A DNA stretch of 64,000 nt. Source: JAWXBK01 sp034439975. Lineage in GTDB: Bacteria; Pseudomonadota; Alphaproteobacteria; Dongiales; Dongiaceae. This document shows, piece by piece, positions 1-13,338 of this stretch (its first letter is position 1; each line of letters opens with the position of its first letter). The position numbers and the translations under genes were made by a program. The stretch is taken from assembly GCA_034439975.1 (NCBI GenBank), contig JAWXBK010000003.1, forward strand, positions 1 to 64,000. Direction: 5' to 3'. Under the pieces are notes generated by a model. It searched no databases. It worked only from the letters and a program-made list of their open reading frames with translations, and was not told where the DNA came from.

Positions 1-2
1 AC

Positions 3-4535
<4,533 letters not shown>

Positions 4536-4547
4536 TCGAAGCCGGCG

Positions 4548-6281
4548 TTATCTGAATCCGGCGGCGGCAAGGGCGGCGCAATGCCGCTCTTTGTCCGCGT
4601 CCCTCAGGTAATGCAGCGTTGCCGCATATTCCGCGATCGAGAAATCGGGGTTCAGCCGCATCGCCGCTTCGCGATGCGTCGCCGCTGCGGCGGCATTGCC
4701 GGTGGCGGCATGGCAGGCTGCCAGAAAGGCATGAACGATGTGATCCGGTTTTGAAATCCGCCGGAACGCCTCGATCGCCTCGACATGTTGGCCGGCGACG
4801 AAATGCGCCCGCCCCAGGTGACTCCAGAACCGCTCCGGGTGATAGGGGTTGAGCTGCATCGCCTTCCTGATCCAGCCGATGCCCTCTTCGGGTTCGCCGA
4901 ACCAGGTTAGCAACTCGCCCTGCTGCACCACGATCAGATCGTCGTTGGCATTGAGTCCGATCGCGCGCTCTTGGTGATATCGCGCCTTGTCGAACTGGTC
5001 GAGAGTCAGATGGACCGCGGCCAGAACGCGGTGAACGTCGCAGTCGTTGTCGTCGAGCGACAGGGCGATTTCCAGCTCGGTCTGAATCGCCTCCCAGACG
5101 ACATCCTTGTCCGTGCGGAAGCCGAGGACCCATGCCTGACCGAGCGTGCAGGCCCGCCAGGCATGCGCATGGGCATAGCGCGGGTCGAGTTCGATGGCGC
5201 GTTCGAGATAGGAAAGCGCCTTTACATTGTCGTCCGGGGTCGATCGATGATGCAGCGTCTTGCCGGCAAGCAGGCATTCGTAGGCCACCATGCTTTCGGT
5301 CGGTTTCTGCGAAGCCCGGCGGCTGGATGCCGCCTCGATCCGGCCGGGCAGGGTGGCAACGATCGCCGCGGTGATCTCGTCCTGGATCGCGAAAATGTCC
5401 TCGAGCTTGCGGTCGTATCGCTCCGCCCAGACATGGTTGTCCGATGCCGCATCGATAAGCTGCACTGTTATACGGACCTTGTCGCCGGACTTGCGGACGC
5501 TGCCCTCCGCGACATACTGCACGTTCATCTCGGCGGCGATCTGTTGCGCGCTCTTGCGCGCGCCTTTGTATTTGAACGACGACGTTCGCGATATGACGAA
5601 CAGTTCGCGAAACCGCGAGAGCTCCGTCAGAATATCCTCGGTCAGACCGTCGGCAAAGAACTCCTGCTCCGGGTCGCCGCTCATGTTCACGAAAGGCAGC
5701 ACGATGATCGACGGTTTGCTCCCGATCGCGACCGGCTGGCTGGCCGGCGTGGCCGCCGCCGCCGCGTTGCCGCATTCGACGCGCACGACGCGAACCGGGC
5801 TCGCGATATTGTGCAGCTCGTGCAGGCCGAGATCCTCGAACCGGCACTCGAGCTTGCGGTTGACCTCGTCGAAAACCTTGCCCGAGATGCAGATGCCGCC
5901 GTTGGAAGCCAACGTCTGAACGCGCGCTGCGATGTTCACGCCGTCGCCGTAGATGTCGCTGCCCTCGACGATCACGTCGCCAAGATTGACGCCGATCCGC
6001 AATTCGATAGGGTGTTCGCCCGGATGGTTGCGGTTTGCATCCGCCATGGCTTTCTGTACCGCAATTGCACAGGTGACCGCATTGTTCGCGCTTGTAAACT
6101 CGACCAGCGCACCGTCGCCCATCAGCTTGATGATGCGGCCCTGATGTTCGGCGACCAGCGGCGCAAAAATTTCGCGCCGGCGTTTCTTGAGCGTATCCAG
6201 CGTGCCGGCCTCGTTCTCGCCCATCAGCCGGCTGTAACCGGCGACGTCGGCAACCATGATTGCAGCGAGGCGGCGTTCCAT
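4548..6281 (-). CDS. Class III adenylate/guanylate cyclase with TolB-like and TPR regions
   Basis: A 577-aa predicted signalling protein. Residues 1 to about 165 form a class III nucleotide cyclase domain starting MERRLAAIMVADVAGYSRLMG, with a second acidic motif LMGDGALVEF; these hold the expected metal-binding aspartates. The middle (starting IIVLPFVNMSGDPEQEFFAD) is the TolB-like segment common in rhizobial-type cyclases, and the C-terminal half is TPR-like helical repeats (for example the LERAIELDPRYAHAHAW stretch). No membrane segment is evident, so it should be cytosolic. This architecture is frequent and multi-copy in Alphaproteobacteria, and its stimulus is generally unknown. ATG at 6281 begins the cyclase domain. 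It is divergent from the GST gene. Whether the product is cAMP or cGMP cannot be read from the sequence. Confidence 0.9.
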   Translation of the reverse strand: MERRLAAIMVADVAGYSRLMGENEAGTLDTLKKRRREIFAPLVAEHQGRIIKLMGDGALVEFTSANNAVTCAIAVQKAMADANRNHPGEHPIELRIGVNLGDVIVEGSDIYGDGVNIAARVQTLASNGGICISGKVFDEVNRKLECRFEDLGLHELHNIASPVRVVRVECGNAAAAATPASQPVAIGSKPSIIVLPFVNMSGDPEQEFFADGLTEDILTELSRFRELFVISRTSSFKYKGARKSAQQIAAEMNVQYVAEGSVRKSGDKVRITVQLIDAASDNHVWAERYDRKLEDIFAIQDEITAAIVATLPGRIEAASSRRASQKPTESMVAYECLLAGKTLHHRSTPDDNVKALSYLERAIELDPRYAHAHAWRACTLGQAWVLGFRTDKDVVWEAIQTELEIALSLDDNDCDVHRVLAAVHLTLDQFDKARYHQERAIGLNANDDLIVVQQGELLTWFGEPEEGIGWIRKAMQLNPYHPERFWSHLGRAHFVAGQHVEAIEAFRRISKPDHIVHAFLAACHAATGNAAAAATHREAAMRLNPDFSIAEYAATLHYLRDADKERHCAALAAAGFR

Positions 6282-6487
6282 GACCGTCAGCCCGACCGCA
6301 AACCTGGTCCCGGGCGCATCCGGTGCCCGGCGGTGCCGGCGGCGCTGGCCGCCGATTGGGGTTCGAACATCCTGCTCACCTGTATTCCCGTCCGGAGCGA
6401 AAGGGTCTTCCGGAGCGCTGCGAGCGATCCGGTCGCGCGCGCCAATCCTGTCACACGTGGCCGGCTTCGGCTAGTATCGGGGCCGTG

Positions 6488-7156
6488 ATGCGGCTCCTCT
6501 ACCATTTTTCCCTCGATCCGGCTTCGCGGTTCGCGCGTCTCGCGCTCGCGGAAAAAAAACTCGACTTCGCGCTGCGCGAAGAACGCGCCTGGGAACGGCG
6601 TGAGGCGTTTCTCGATCTCAATCCGGCCGGCGAAGTGCCGGTTCTGGTCGAAAGCGAGGGAGCGACCGTCGCCGGCGCACCGGCGATCGTCGAGTATCTC
6701 GACGAGACGACGGGCGGCGAATCGCTGATCGGGACCGGTGCGGTCCAGCGCGCCGAGGTGCGCCGCCTCGTGCAATGGTTCATGGCCAAGTTCGATCGCG
6801 ACGTGACGCGATATCTGCTCGGCCAGAAGATCATGGACCGGTTGGCTGGCCGCGGTGTGCCCGATGCGATGCTGATTCGCGCCGGGCTCACCAATCTGCG
6901 TTTGCATGTCGATTATCTTGGCTGGCTGGCCGAGCATCGCAACTGGCTCGCGGGCGAGCGCTTCTCGCTCGCCGATATCGCGGCTGCCGCCCACATCTCG
7001 GTGATCGACTATCTCGGCGACATGCCCTGGGACGCGAATGCGGCGGCGAAGGACTGGTACCAGCGGATCAAGTCGCGCCCGAGCTTTCGGCCGCTGCTCA
7101 CCGATCGCGTCACTGGCGCGCCGCCGCCGGCGCATTACGCCGATCTGGATTTCTGA
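6488..7156 (+). CDS. Glutathione S-transferase family protein
   Basis: A 222-aa cytosolic GST-fold protein. The N-terminal thioredoxin-like domain begins MRLLYHFSLDPASRFARLAL and contains the glutathione-binding NPAGEVPVLV and the Ser-type turn (APAIVEYLDE). The helical C-terminal domain contains the LADIAAAAHISVIDYLGD capping region. The ATG at 6488 is chosen because it starts the fold; the frame continues upstream to 6323 without domain content. The gene is single, divergent from the cyclase and followed by a perfect inverted repeat. Its substrate is unknown; the family includes conjugating, isomerising and stress-protective enzymes. Confidence 0.88.
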   Translation: MRLLYHFSLDPASRFARLALAEKKLDFALREERAWERREAFLDLNPAGEVPVLVESEGATVAGAPAIVEYLDETTGGESLIGTGAVQRAEVRRLVQWFMAKFDRDVTRYLLGQKIMDRLAGRGVPDAMLIRAGLTNLRLHVDYLGWLAEHRNWLAGERFSLADIAAAAHISVIDYLGDMPWDANAAAKDWYQRIKSRPSFRPLLTDRVTGAPPPAHYADLDF

Positions 7157-7210
7157 GTATCGCATCCTGTCCTGCGGCAAGGGACATTGTGTGGGACAGG
7201 AAAGAGAAGC

Positions 7211-7269
7211 ACCACAGAGACACAGAGGAAATCGAGATCATTCCTCGTCGTCCTCTGTGTCTCTGTGGT
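7211..7269. repeat. Perfect 19-bp inverted repeat (CACAGAG-type stem-loop)
   Basis: The arm ACCACAGAGACACAGAGGA at 7211-7229 is the exact reverse complement of 7251-7269, with a 21-nt loop. It sits between two convergent genes. The CACAGAGACACAGAG core is, from memory, a repeat seen in intergenic regions of many unrelated bacteria. There is no T-run, so it is not a standard intrinsic terminator, although the hairpin could still protect or end both transcripts. Confidence 0.8.
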
Positions 7270-7326
7270 TCAAATTTTCGCGCGCCCGTTCTGTCACGCG
7301 CGGGAGAGGGTCTGCTTTTTCTCGCC

Positions 7327-8130
7327 TTACTCCGGAACCGGCGCGGTCGCTTCGAGATTGGCCTGCGCCGCTTCGGCAGTCGCCGAGCCGGGCACGAGCT
7401 GCACCACCTGCTGCCAGTCGGCGCGGGCCTCTTCGATCGAACCCGCGATCGCATGCAGCATGCCGCGTTCGAAGATCGCTTCGGCATTCTGCGGCTCGAC
7501 CTCGAGCACGCGCACGATATCTTCCATCGCGAGTTCGTTTGCCTCGACAAAGCGATAGGCGCTGGCGCGCAGAATCAGAATGTCGCTGCGGGCCGGCGCC
7601 ATCTCGCTCGCATTGTTGAGATCGTCGATCGCTTCCCAATAGAGCCCGCCGCTGGCCTTGGCGACAGCGCGATCGATGACGAACTCGACATCGTAGGGCG
7701 CGAGCACGATCGACTGGTCGAGATCGGCGATGGCGCGGTCGTACCCGCCGGACAGCATCCAGGCCTGCGCTGCCTGGCCAAACAGATCCGCGACGGTGCG
7801 GGCCTGATCGGGCGGCAGCTCACGCGCGAGCCGCTCGAGTATCTCGGCTGCTTCCTGGTAACGGCCGAGGCCGATGAGCGAGATCGCATGGCAATGCTGT
7901 GCGGCGGCGGCGCCATTTTCGGCGACCCAGGCGATTGCCTCGCCCTCGGCGGCGGCGGGATCGCTCCGCGCCATTGTCATGCAGGCGGCATAACGCTGGT
8001 TCGGATCGGCCGCGGGCGCCGTTTCGGTTTCGGCTTCCTGCGCCGGTGCGGGGCCCGCCATGACGCAGAGCAAAGCAGCGATGCCGAACAAAAACGAGCG
8101 GGTTGCGAACAAGGACGATGGTCGGTTCAT
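7327..8130 (-). CDS. Secreted/periplasmic tetratricopeptide-repeat protein
   Basis: A 267-aa protein with a clear Sec signal peptide (residues 1 to about 31: FLFGIAALLCVMAGPAPAQ with an Ala-rich cleavage site). The mature part consists of TPR-like helix pairs, for example LIGLGRYQEAAEILERLARE, GGYDRAIADLDQSIVLAP and FVEANELAMEDIVRVLEVEPQNAEAIFERG. TPR proteins of this kind act as periplasmic scaffolds; no partner is visible. Transcription is convergent with the GST gene and divergent from the epimerase gene. No enzymatic motif is present, so no specific function is assigned. Confidence 0.85.
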   Translation of the reverse strand: MNRPSSLFATRSFLFGIAALLCVMAGPAPAQEAETETAPAADPNQRYAACMTMARSDPAAAEGEAIAWVAENGAAAAQHCHAISLIGLGRYQEAAEILERLARELPPDQARTVADLFGQAAQAWMLSGGYDRAIADLDQSIVLAPYDVEFVIDRAVAKASGGLYWEAIDDLNNASEMAPARSDILILRASAYRFVEANELAMEDIVRVLEVEPQNAEAIFERGMLHAIAGSIEEARADWQQVVQLVPGSATAEAAQANLEATAPVPE

Positions 8131-8254
8131 GTGCAGATCGATTGTCCAATGAGCCTCGGCCGGGGCGGCTTTGATAGGTCCCGTCGATATGGGGGCGGAG
8201 CCTCGCCAGTTCGAAGCCCGAATGCAAGCGTCCGCTCATGCTAGAAATCCGGCC

Positions 8255-9139
8255 ATGAACGATTCGGTGCCCGCCCGTTTGTTTTGTTTCGGCCTCGGCT
8301 ACAGCGCCGCGGCGCTGGCCGCGCGTCTAGGGCCCGCCGGCTGGCGGATTGCCGGCACCGCCCGCTCTGCGACGAAATGTGCGGAACTGGCGGCAGGCGG
8401 CATCGACGCCTATCGCTTCGAACGCGACCATCCGCTGGCCGATCCGGTCGCCGCTTTGGCCGGCACGACGCATCTGCTGGCGTCGATCCCGCCCGATGCG
8501 GTCGGCGATCCGGCGCTCGATTGTCATGCCATCGACATCGCCGCCTGCCGGGATCTGCGGTGGATCGGCTATCTCTCGACCACCAGCGTCTATGGCGATC
8601 GTGCCGGCGGCTGGGTCGATGAAGGATCCGACTTGCGGCCGAGCGGCGAACGCGGCCGGCGTCGGGTCGCGGCCGAAGAGGACTGGCTCTCGCTCGGTGT
8701 ATCGACCGGCGTGCCGGTGCAGATCTTCCGCCTCGCCGGCATTTACGGGCCGGGACGCAATCAGCTTGTTGCGCTGCGCGAAGGCCGCGCGCGCCGTGTC
8801 GTGAAGCCGGGCCAGCTCTTCAGCCGCGTCAATGTCGAGGATGTTGCGCAGGTGCTCGAGGCCTCCATGCAACAACCCGATCCCGGCGCGATCTATAATG
8901 TCGCGGACGACGAGGCGACCGATCCGGCTCTCGTCGTGGAACACGCGGCCTCGCTACTCGGCATCGCCGCGCCGCCGGCGGAGCCGTTCGAGACGGCAAC
9001 GCTCTCGCCACTGGCGCGCAGCTTCTATGACGACTGCAAACGCGTGCGGAACGACCGCATCAAACAGGCGCTCGGCGTGCGCCTCCTTTATCCGACCTAT
9101 CGCGAGGGGCTGGCGGCGCTGCGCGAGACGATCGACTGA
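8255..9139 (+). CDS. NAD(P)-dependent epimerase/SDR protein (YeeZ-like)
   Basis: A 294-aa atypical short-chain dehydrogenase. The nucleotide-binding loop is FGLGYSAAALAARLGPAGWRIAGTAR near the N-terminus, and the active-site region contains YLSTTSVYGDRAGGWVDE. IYGPGRNQL and the SRVNVEDVAQVLEASM strand are also typical of the YeeZ/epimerase group. The ATG at 8255 starts the Rossmann fold; upstream in-frame codons add no domain. The last 43 bp overlap the convergent alpha/beta hydrolase gene. The substrate is unknown; the group is related to nucleotide-sugar epimerases. Confidence 0.87.
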   Translation: MNDSVPARLFCFGLGYSAAALAARLGPAGWRIAGTARSATKCAELAAGGIDAYRFERDHPLADPVAALAGTTHLLASIPPDAVGDPALDCHAIDIAACRDLRWIGYLSTTSVYGDRAGGWVDEGSDLRPSGERGRRRVAAEEDWLSLGVSTGVPVQIFRLAGIYGPGRNQLVALREGRARRVVKPGQLFSRVNVEDVAQVLEASMQQPDPGAIYNVADDEATDPALVVEHAASLLGIAAPPAEPFETATLSPLARSFYDDCKRVRNDRIKQALGVRLLYPTYREGLAALRETID

Positions 9140-9948
9140 ACCAGCGCATCGAGGGTTTCGGTCAACCGCGCGAGATCGGCCGGTTCGGAAAGCCGATGAT
9201 CGCCGCCCTTGATAAGCGTGACGACGACGTCGCTGCCGATCAGACGCTCGGCGAGCCGCGTCGAAGTCTGCCACGGCACCGATGTGTCGTTCATGCCGTG
9301 CAGCAGTCGCATCGGGCAGTCGAGATCGATCGCTGCGCCAAGATGCAGATGGCGGCGACCGTCCTCGATCAGCCGCATCGTGATTGGCAGCCCGCCGTCG
9401 GGATCCCGCCAGATGCCGTCGCGCGTCAATGTGTCGCGCAATTCTGCGCGCGCCTTGCGCCAGATGAGTTCCTCGGTGAAATCGGGCGCGGCCGCGATGC
9501 CGATCAATCCGGCGACCCGCTGTTTTCGCGCGAGCGCCAGGTTCAGCATGATCCAGCCGCCCATGCTCGAGCCGATCAGGATCTGCGGTCCATCGGTCAG
9601 CCGATCGAACGCAAGAATCGCGTCCGCCGACCAGTCGCCGATCGTGCCGTCTTCAAACCGGCCGGAAGAACGCCCATGTCCCGTGTAGTCGAAGCGCAGG
9701 AATGCGTACCCCGCCTTGCGGCAATGCGCTTCGAGCGCGCCTGCCTTGGTGCCGGTCATGTCCGAACCGAAGCCGCCCAGGAAAACGACGCCGGGGCGGC
9801 CATCGGCGGTGCGGCGCGCGCTTCGACGGTAGGCAATTGTTGCACCGTCGCTGCGTGCTAGACTCTCATACGCGAACGCGGCTGCGGCCGTTTCTGCGGC
9901 TGCTGCAGCCTTTTGGACGGCCTTGGCGGTGGGTTTTCGGTCGGGCAT
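9097..9948 (-). CDS. Alpha/beta hydrolase
   Basis: A serine hydrolase of about 283 aa. The oxyanion region is VVFLGGFGSDMTGTKA, followed by FDYTGHGRSSG, the nucleophile elbow GSSMGG, the acid region LLHGMNDTSVPW and the catalytic His in GGDHRLSEP. There is no signal peptide. The start is uncertain: ATG at 9948, 9960 or 10008 are all possible. The last would leave no gap to the divergent glycosyltransferase ATG at 10009, so a shorter form is preferred. Its 3' end overlaps the epimerase gene by 43 bp. It resembles palmitoyl-thioesterase/YfhR-type hydrolases, but the substrate cannot be told. Confidence 0.88.
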   Translation of the reverse strand: MPDRKPTAKAVQKAAAAAETAAAAFAYESLARSDGATIAYRRSARRTADGRPGVVFLGGFGSDMTGTKAGALEAHCRKAGYAFLRFDYTGHGRSSGRFEDGTIGDWSADAILAFDRLTDGPQILIGSSMGGWIMLNLALARKQRVAGLIGIAAAPDFTEELIWRKARAELRDTLTRDGIWRDPDGGLPITMRLIEDGRRHLHLGAAIDLDCPMRLLHGMNDTSVPWQTSTRLAERLIGSDVVVTLIKGGDHRLSEPADLARLTETLDALVQSIVSRSAASPSR

Positions 9949-10008
9949 TGGTATCGGCATTCGTTGCAGGCGCGGTCGTTGCGGGCGCGGGATCGGAATG
10001 GAATTCAT

Positions 10009-11220
10009 ATGGTAGCCGCCATCTTGTCGGATAGCACGGCCGTCGCCGCGCACACGGCGTCGTCGCCGGGTGTGCTGCATCTGCTGCCGGAACTCGACGG
10101 CGGCCCGCGGTCGCGCGCGGTGATCGACATGGCGACGGTCATCATCCAGGGCGGCGGGCGCGCCGTGATCGCAAGCCCGCCCGGTTCGGCGATGGTCGAT
10201 GTGCAGCGCGCCGGTGCGACGCATGTGTCGCTGGCGCTCGATCGCGACAATCCGGTGACGCAGCGCACCAATGCCGGGCGGATCGAGACGCTCATCCGAG
10301 AGCAGGGAATCCGTCTCGTGCACGCGCATGGCCGCAGTGCCGCCTGGAGCGGGGCGCGGGCGGCGCGACGCAGTCAGGCCGCGTTTGTTGGCACCTTCCA
10401 TCGGCCCTATCAGCCCGGCGGGCTGTTCGGCGGCAGTGGTGCCAAGGCGATGGCGGAAGCGGATGCGACGATCGCCGTCTCGCAGTTCGTGCGCGATACC
10501 GTCATCCGTCATTTCCCCGCACTCGAGGCAACGCTGCAGGTGATCTCCTATGCCCTCGACATGGATCGGTTCGATCCGGCGCGAGTGAGCGCCGAAAGGG
10601 TTGTGCATCTAGCGACGCAATGGCGGCTGCCGGATGGCGTACCGGTGGTGATGGCCGGCGGCCTCGCCACCCGCAAGAGCGGACATGCTTTGCTGGTCGA
10701 GGCCCTGGCCCGGATCGCCGACCGCGACTTCTATTGCCTGATGTTCGCGGCTGCCGACGAATTCGAAACCACCCAGCGCGAGTTCGAGGAGCTTGCCCGC
10801 CAGCACGGGATCGGCGCGCGCGTTCATCTGCTCGAACCCTGTCGCGACATGCCGGCGGCCCTCATGCTCGCCGACGTGGTGGCCGTGCCTTCGGCCGAAC
10901 CGGAGCCGTTCTCGATGCCGGCTGCCGAAGCGCAGGCGATGGGCCGGCCCGTTGTGGCCGCCGATCACGGCGCAGCGGTCGAACAACTGGCCGGCCAGCC
11001 GATGGGCTGGCTGGTCCCGCCGGGCGATGCAGCGGCGCTGGCCGCGAGTCTTGCGGCGGCGCTCGACCTCACATTGGTCCAGCGCCAGCATCGCGCGCAT
11101 GACGTGATCGCGGGCGCGCGGATCCGCTACGGCCGCGACAGCGTCGGGGAAGCGCTGCTTGGCGTCTATAACCGGCTGCTGCCGGACGACGTGCCCGCCG
11201 CCTTGACAGGCGAAGGCTAG
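10009..11220 (+). CDS. Glycosyltransferase family 4-type protein
   Basis: A 403-aa GT-B fold protein. The N-terminal Rossmann-like domain has HLLPELDGGPRSRAVIDMA and LVHAHGRSAAWSGARAAR. The C-terminal domain contains PVVMAGGLATRKSGHALLVEALARI and ends with the E-x7-E-type acceptor loop VPSAEPEPFSMPAAEAQAMGRPVVA, typical of GT4 enzymes. It probably transfers a sugar to a lipid or polysaccharide acceptor at the inner membrane. The ATG at 10009 is chosen because the fold starts there. It is a single gene; a good candidate thrS promoter overlaps its 3' end. Donor and acceptor are unknown. Confidence 0.88.
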   Translation: MVAAILSDSTAVAAHTASSPGVLHLLPELDGGPRSRAVIDMATVIIQGGGRAVIASPPGSAMVDVQRAGATHVSLALDRDNPVTQRTNAGRIETLIREQGIRLVHAHGRSAAWSGARAARRSQAAFVGTFHRPYQPGGLFGGSGAKAMAEADATIAVSQFVRDTVIRHFPALEATLQVISYALDMDRFDPARVSAERVVHLATQWRLPDGVPVVMAGGLATRKSGHALLVEALARIADRDFYCLMFAAADEFETTQREFEELARQHGIGARVHLLEPCRDMPAALMLADVVAVPSAEPEPFSMPAAEAQAMGRPVVAADHGAAVEQLAGQPMGWLVPPGDAAALAASLAAALDLTLVQRQHRAHDVIAGARIRYGRDSVGEALLGVYNRLLPDDVPAALTGEG

Positions 11221-11230
11221 CCCGTAGAGT
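11203..11230 (+). promoter_or_regulatory. Candidate sigma-70-type promoter for thrS
   Basis: TTGACA at 11203-11208, a 16-nt spacer and TAGAGT at 11225-11230, about 70 bp before the thrS ATG. The -35 box is consensus and overlaps the end of the glycosyltransferase gene. Confidence 0.5.
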
Positions 11231-11302
11231 GCCGCCGCCCGCGCCGGCGGACCATAAAAGAGCGGTTTCGGCGCGTTTCCGACCCTATCCGAGCGGAGTT
11301 TC

Positions 11303-13261
11303 ATGGTTACGATCACGCTTCCAGACGGAAGTGAGCGACGCTTCGACGGCCCCGTTTCGGGCGACGACGTTGCACGTTCGATCGGGCCCGGGCTCGCCAA
11401 GGCGGCGCTCGCGATCAAGGTCGATGGCGAGCTGCGCGATCTCTCGCGCTCGATCGACGAGGACGCGAAGATCGAGATCGTGACGCGCGATCATCCCGAT
11501 GCGCTGGAGCTGCTGCGCCACGACTGCGCGCATGTGCTGGCCGAAGCGGTGCAGGAACTTTATCCGGGCACGCAGATCACGTTCGGGCCCGCGACCGAGA
11601 CCGGGCTCTACTACGATTTCGTGCGCGAAGAGCCGTTCACGCCCGAAGATTTTCCGAAGATTGAAGCGAAGATGGCCGAGATCGTCGATCGCGACGAAAA
11701 GATCGTGCGCTCGATCTGGGATCGCGAAAAGGCGATCCAGTATTTCAATTCGATCGGCGAGAAGTACAAGGCCGAACATATCGGCACGATCCCGCGCGAC
11801 GAACCGATCTCGATCTATACGCAGGGCAACTGGACCGATCTCTGCACCGGCCCGCATCTGCCCTCGACGGGTAAGCTCGGCAAGGCGTTCAAGCTGATGA
11901 AGGTTGCCGGCGCCTACTGGCGGGGCGATGCGAAGAACCAGCAGCTCCAGCGTGTCTATGCGACCTGCTGGGCGAACGAGAAGCAGCTTGCCGACTATCT
12001 CCACATGCTTGAGGAGGCGGAAAAGCGCGACCATCGCCGGCTCGGGCGCGAAATGGATCTCTTCCATCAGCAGGAAGAGGCGGCCGGCATGGTGTTCTGG
12101 CATCCCAAGGGCTGGACGCTCTATCGCACGCTCGAACGCTACATGCGATCGCGGCTCGATGCGGCCGGCTATGTCGAGGTGAAGACGCCGCAGCTCGTCG
12201 ATCGCAAGCTGTGGGAGGCCTCGGGCCATTGGGAGAAGTTCCGCGAGAACATGTATATCGCGGAGAACGAGGAAGGCATCCGCGACTATGTTGCCGACCC
12301 GAAGCAGCGGATCTTCGCACTGAAGCCGATGAACTGCCCCTGCCATGTGCAGATTTATAACCAGAAGCTGACCAGCTATCGCGAGCTGCCGATTCGCATG
12401 GCCGAGTTCGGCTCATGCCATCGCTTCGAACCGGGCGGCGCGCTGCACGGCATCATGCGGGTGCGCAACTTCACGCAGGACGATGCGCATATCTTCTGCA
12501 CGGAAGACCAGATCACGAGCGAAAGCACGTCGTTCTGCGATCTGCTGCAGCTCGTCTATCACGATCTCGGTTTCGACGAGATCGTCGTGCGCTTCGCCGA
12601 CCGGCCGGCGACGCGCGCCGGCACCGACGCGATCTGGGACAAGGCGGAGAATGCCCTAAAAATTGCGGTCGAGGCCGCCGGTCTTACTTACGAGATGGCG
12701 CCGGGCGAAGGCGCGTTCTACGGGCCCAAGCTCGAGTTCCATCTGCGCGACGCGATCGGCCGATCCTGGCAATGCGGCACGCTGCAGGTCGATTTCGTGA
12801 TGCCCGAGCGGCTCGATGCGACCTATATCGGCGAGGACGGACAGCGCCATCGTCCGGTCATGCTGCACCGGGCGATCATCGGCACGTTCGAGCGCTTCCT
12901 CGGCATAATGATCGAGAATTATGCCGGGCGGATGCCGTTCTGGCTGGCGCCGGTCCAGATCGTGGTCGCGACCATCACGGGCGATGCCGACGATTATGCA
13001 GGGGAGGTCTCGGCCGCCATGAAGGCCGCCGGCCTCAGGGTCGAAACCGACCTGCGGAACGAGAAGATCAACTACAAGGTTCGCGAGCATTCGCTTGCCA
13101 AGGTCCCGGTCATCGCCGTGGTGGGCAAACGCGAGGCGGAAGAGCGTAAGGTGGCTTTGCGCCGCCTTGGCGGCGACAAGCAAGAAATCCTTGCGCTCGA
13201 TGAGGCCCTCAATAGACTTGAGGATGAGGCCGTATCGCCCGATCGACGGACGGCCGCCTGA
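11303..13261 (+). CDS. thrS: Threonyl-tRNA synthetase
   Basis: A 652-aa class II synthetase charging tRNA-Thr. Residues 1-60 form the TGS domain (MVTITLPDGSERRFDGPVS). The editing domain follows, with HDCAHVLAEAVQELYPG and the CTGPHLPSTGKL motif. The catalytic core has the zinc-site Cys in LKPMNCPCHV, motif 2 (FGSCHRFEPGGALHGIMRVR) and motif 3 (LHRAIIGTFERFLGIMIE). A C-terminal anticodon-binding domain ends the protein. Length is normal. The gene heads the thrS-infC translation cluster; infC follows 77 bp later. Confidence 0.98.
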   Translation: MVTITLPDGSERRFDGPVSGDDVARSIGPGLAKAALAIKVDGELRDLSRSIDEDAKIEIVTRDHPDALELLRHDCAHVLAEAVQELYPGTQITFGPATETGLYYDFVREEPFTPEDFPKIEAKMAEIVDRDEKIVRSIWDREKAIQYFNSIGEKYKAEHIGTIPRDEPISIYTQGNWTDLCTGPHLPSTGKLGKAFKLMKVAGAYWRGDAKNQQLQRVYATCWANEKQLADYLHMLEEAEKRDHRRLGREMDLFHQQEEAAGMVFWHPKGWTLYRTLERYMRSRLDAAGYVEVKTPQLVDRKLWEASGHWEKFRENMYIAENEEGIRDYVADPKQRIFALKPMNCPCHVQIYNQKLTSYRELPIRMAEFGSCHRFEPGGALHGIMRVRNFTQDDAHIFCTEDQITSESTSFCDLLQLVYHDLGFDEIVVRFADRPATRAGTDAIWDKAENALKIAVEAAGLTYEMAPGEGAFYGPKLEFHLRDAIGRSWQCGTLQVDFVMPERLDATYIGEDGQRHRPVMLHRAIIGTFERFLGIMIENYAGRMPFWLAPVQIVVATITGDADDYAGEVSAAMKAAGLRVETDLRNEKINYKVREHSLAKVPVIAVVGKREAEERKVALRRLGGDKQEILALDEALNRLEDEAVSPDRRTAA

Positions 13262-13338
13262 GGGGAAATGGGGCCTTCCGCCCGCTTGGCGGGCGGCCTG
13301 CCGCCTGACCTGTTCCAGCAACAATAGGAGAAGTATCC

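Noticed and set aside
13278..13296. Perfect 8-bp GC hairpin between thrS and infC
   Set aside because: No T-run follows on either strand, so it is not supported as a terminator; it may only be local structure near the infC ribosome site.
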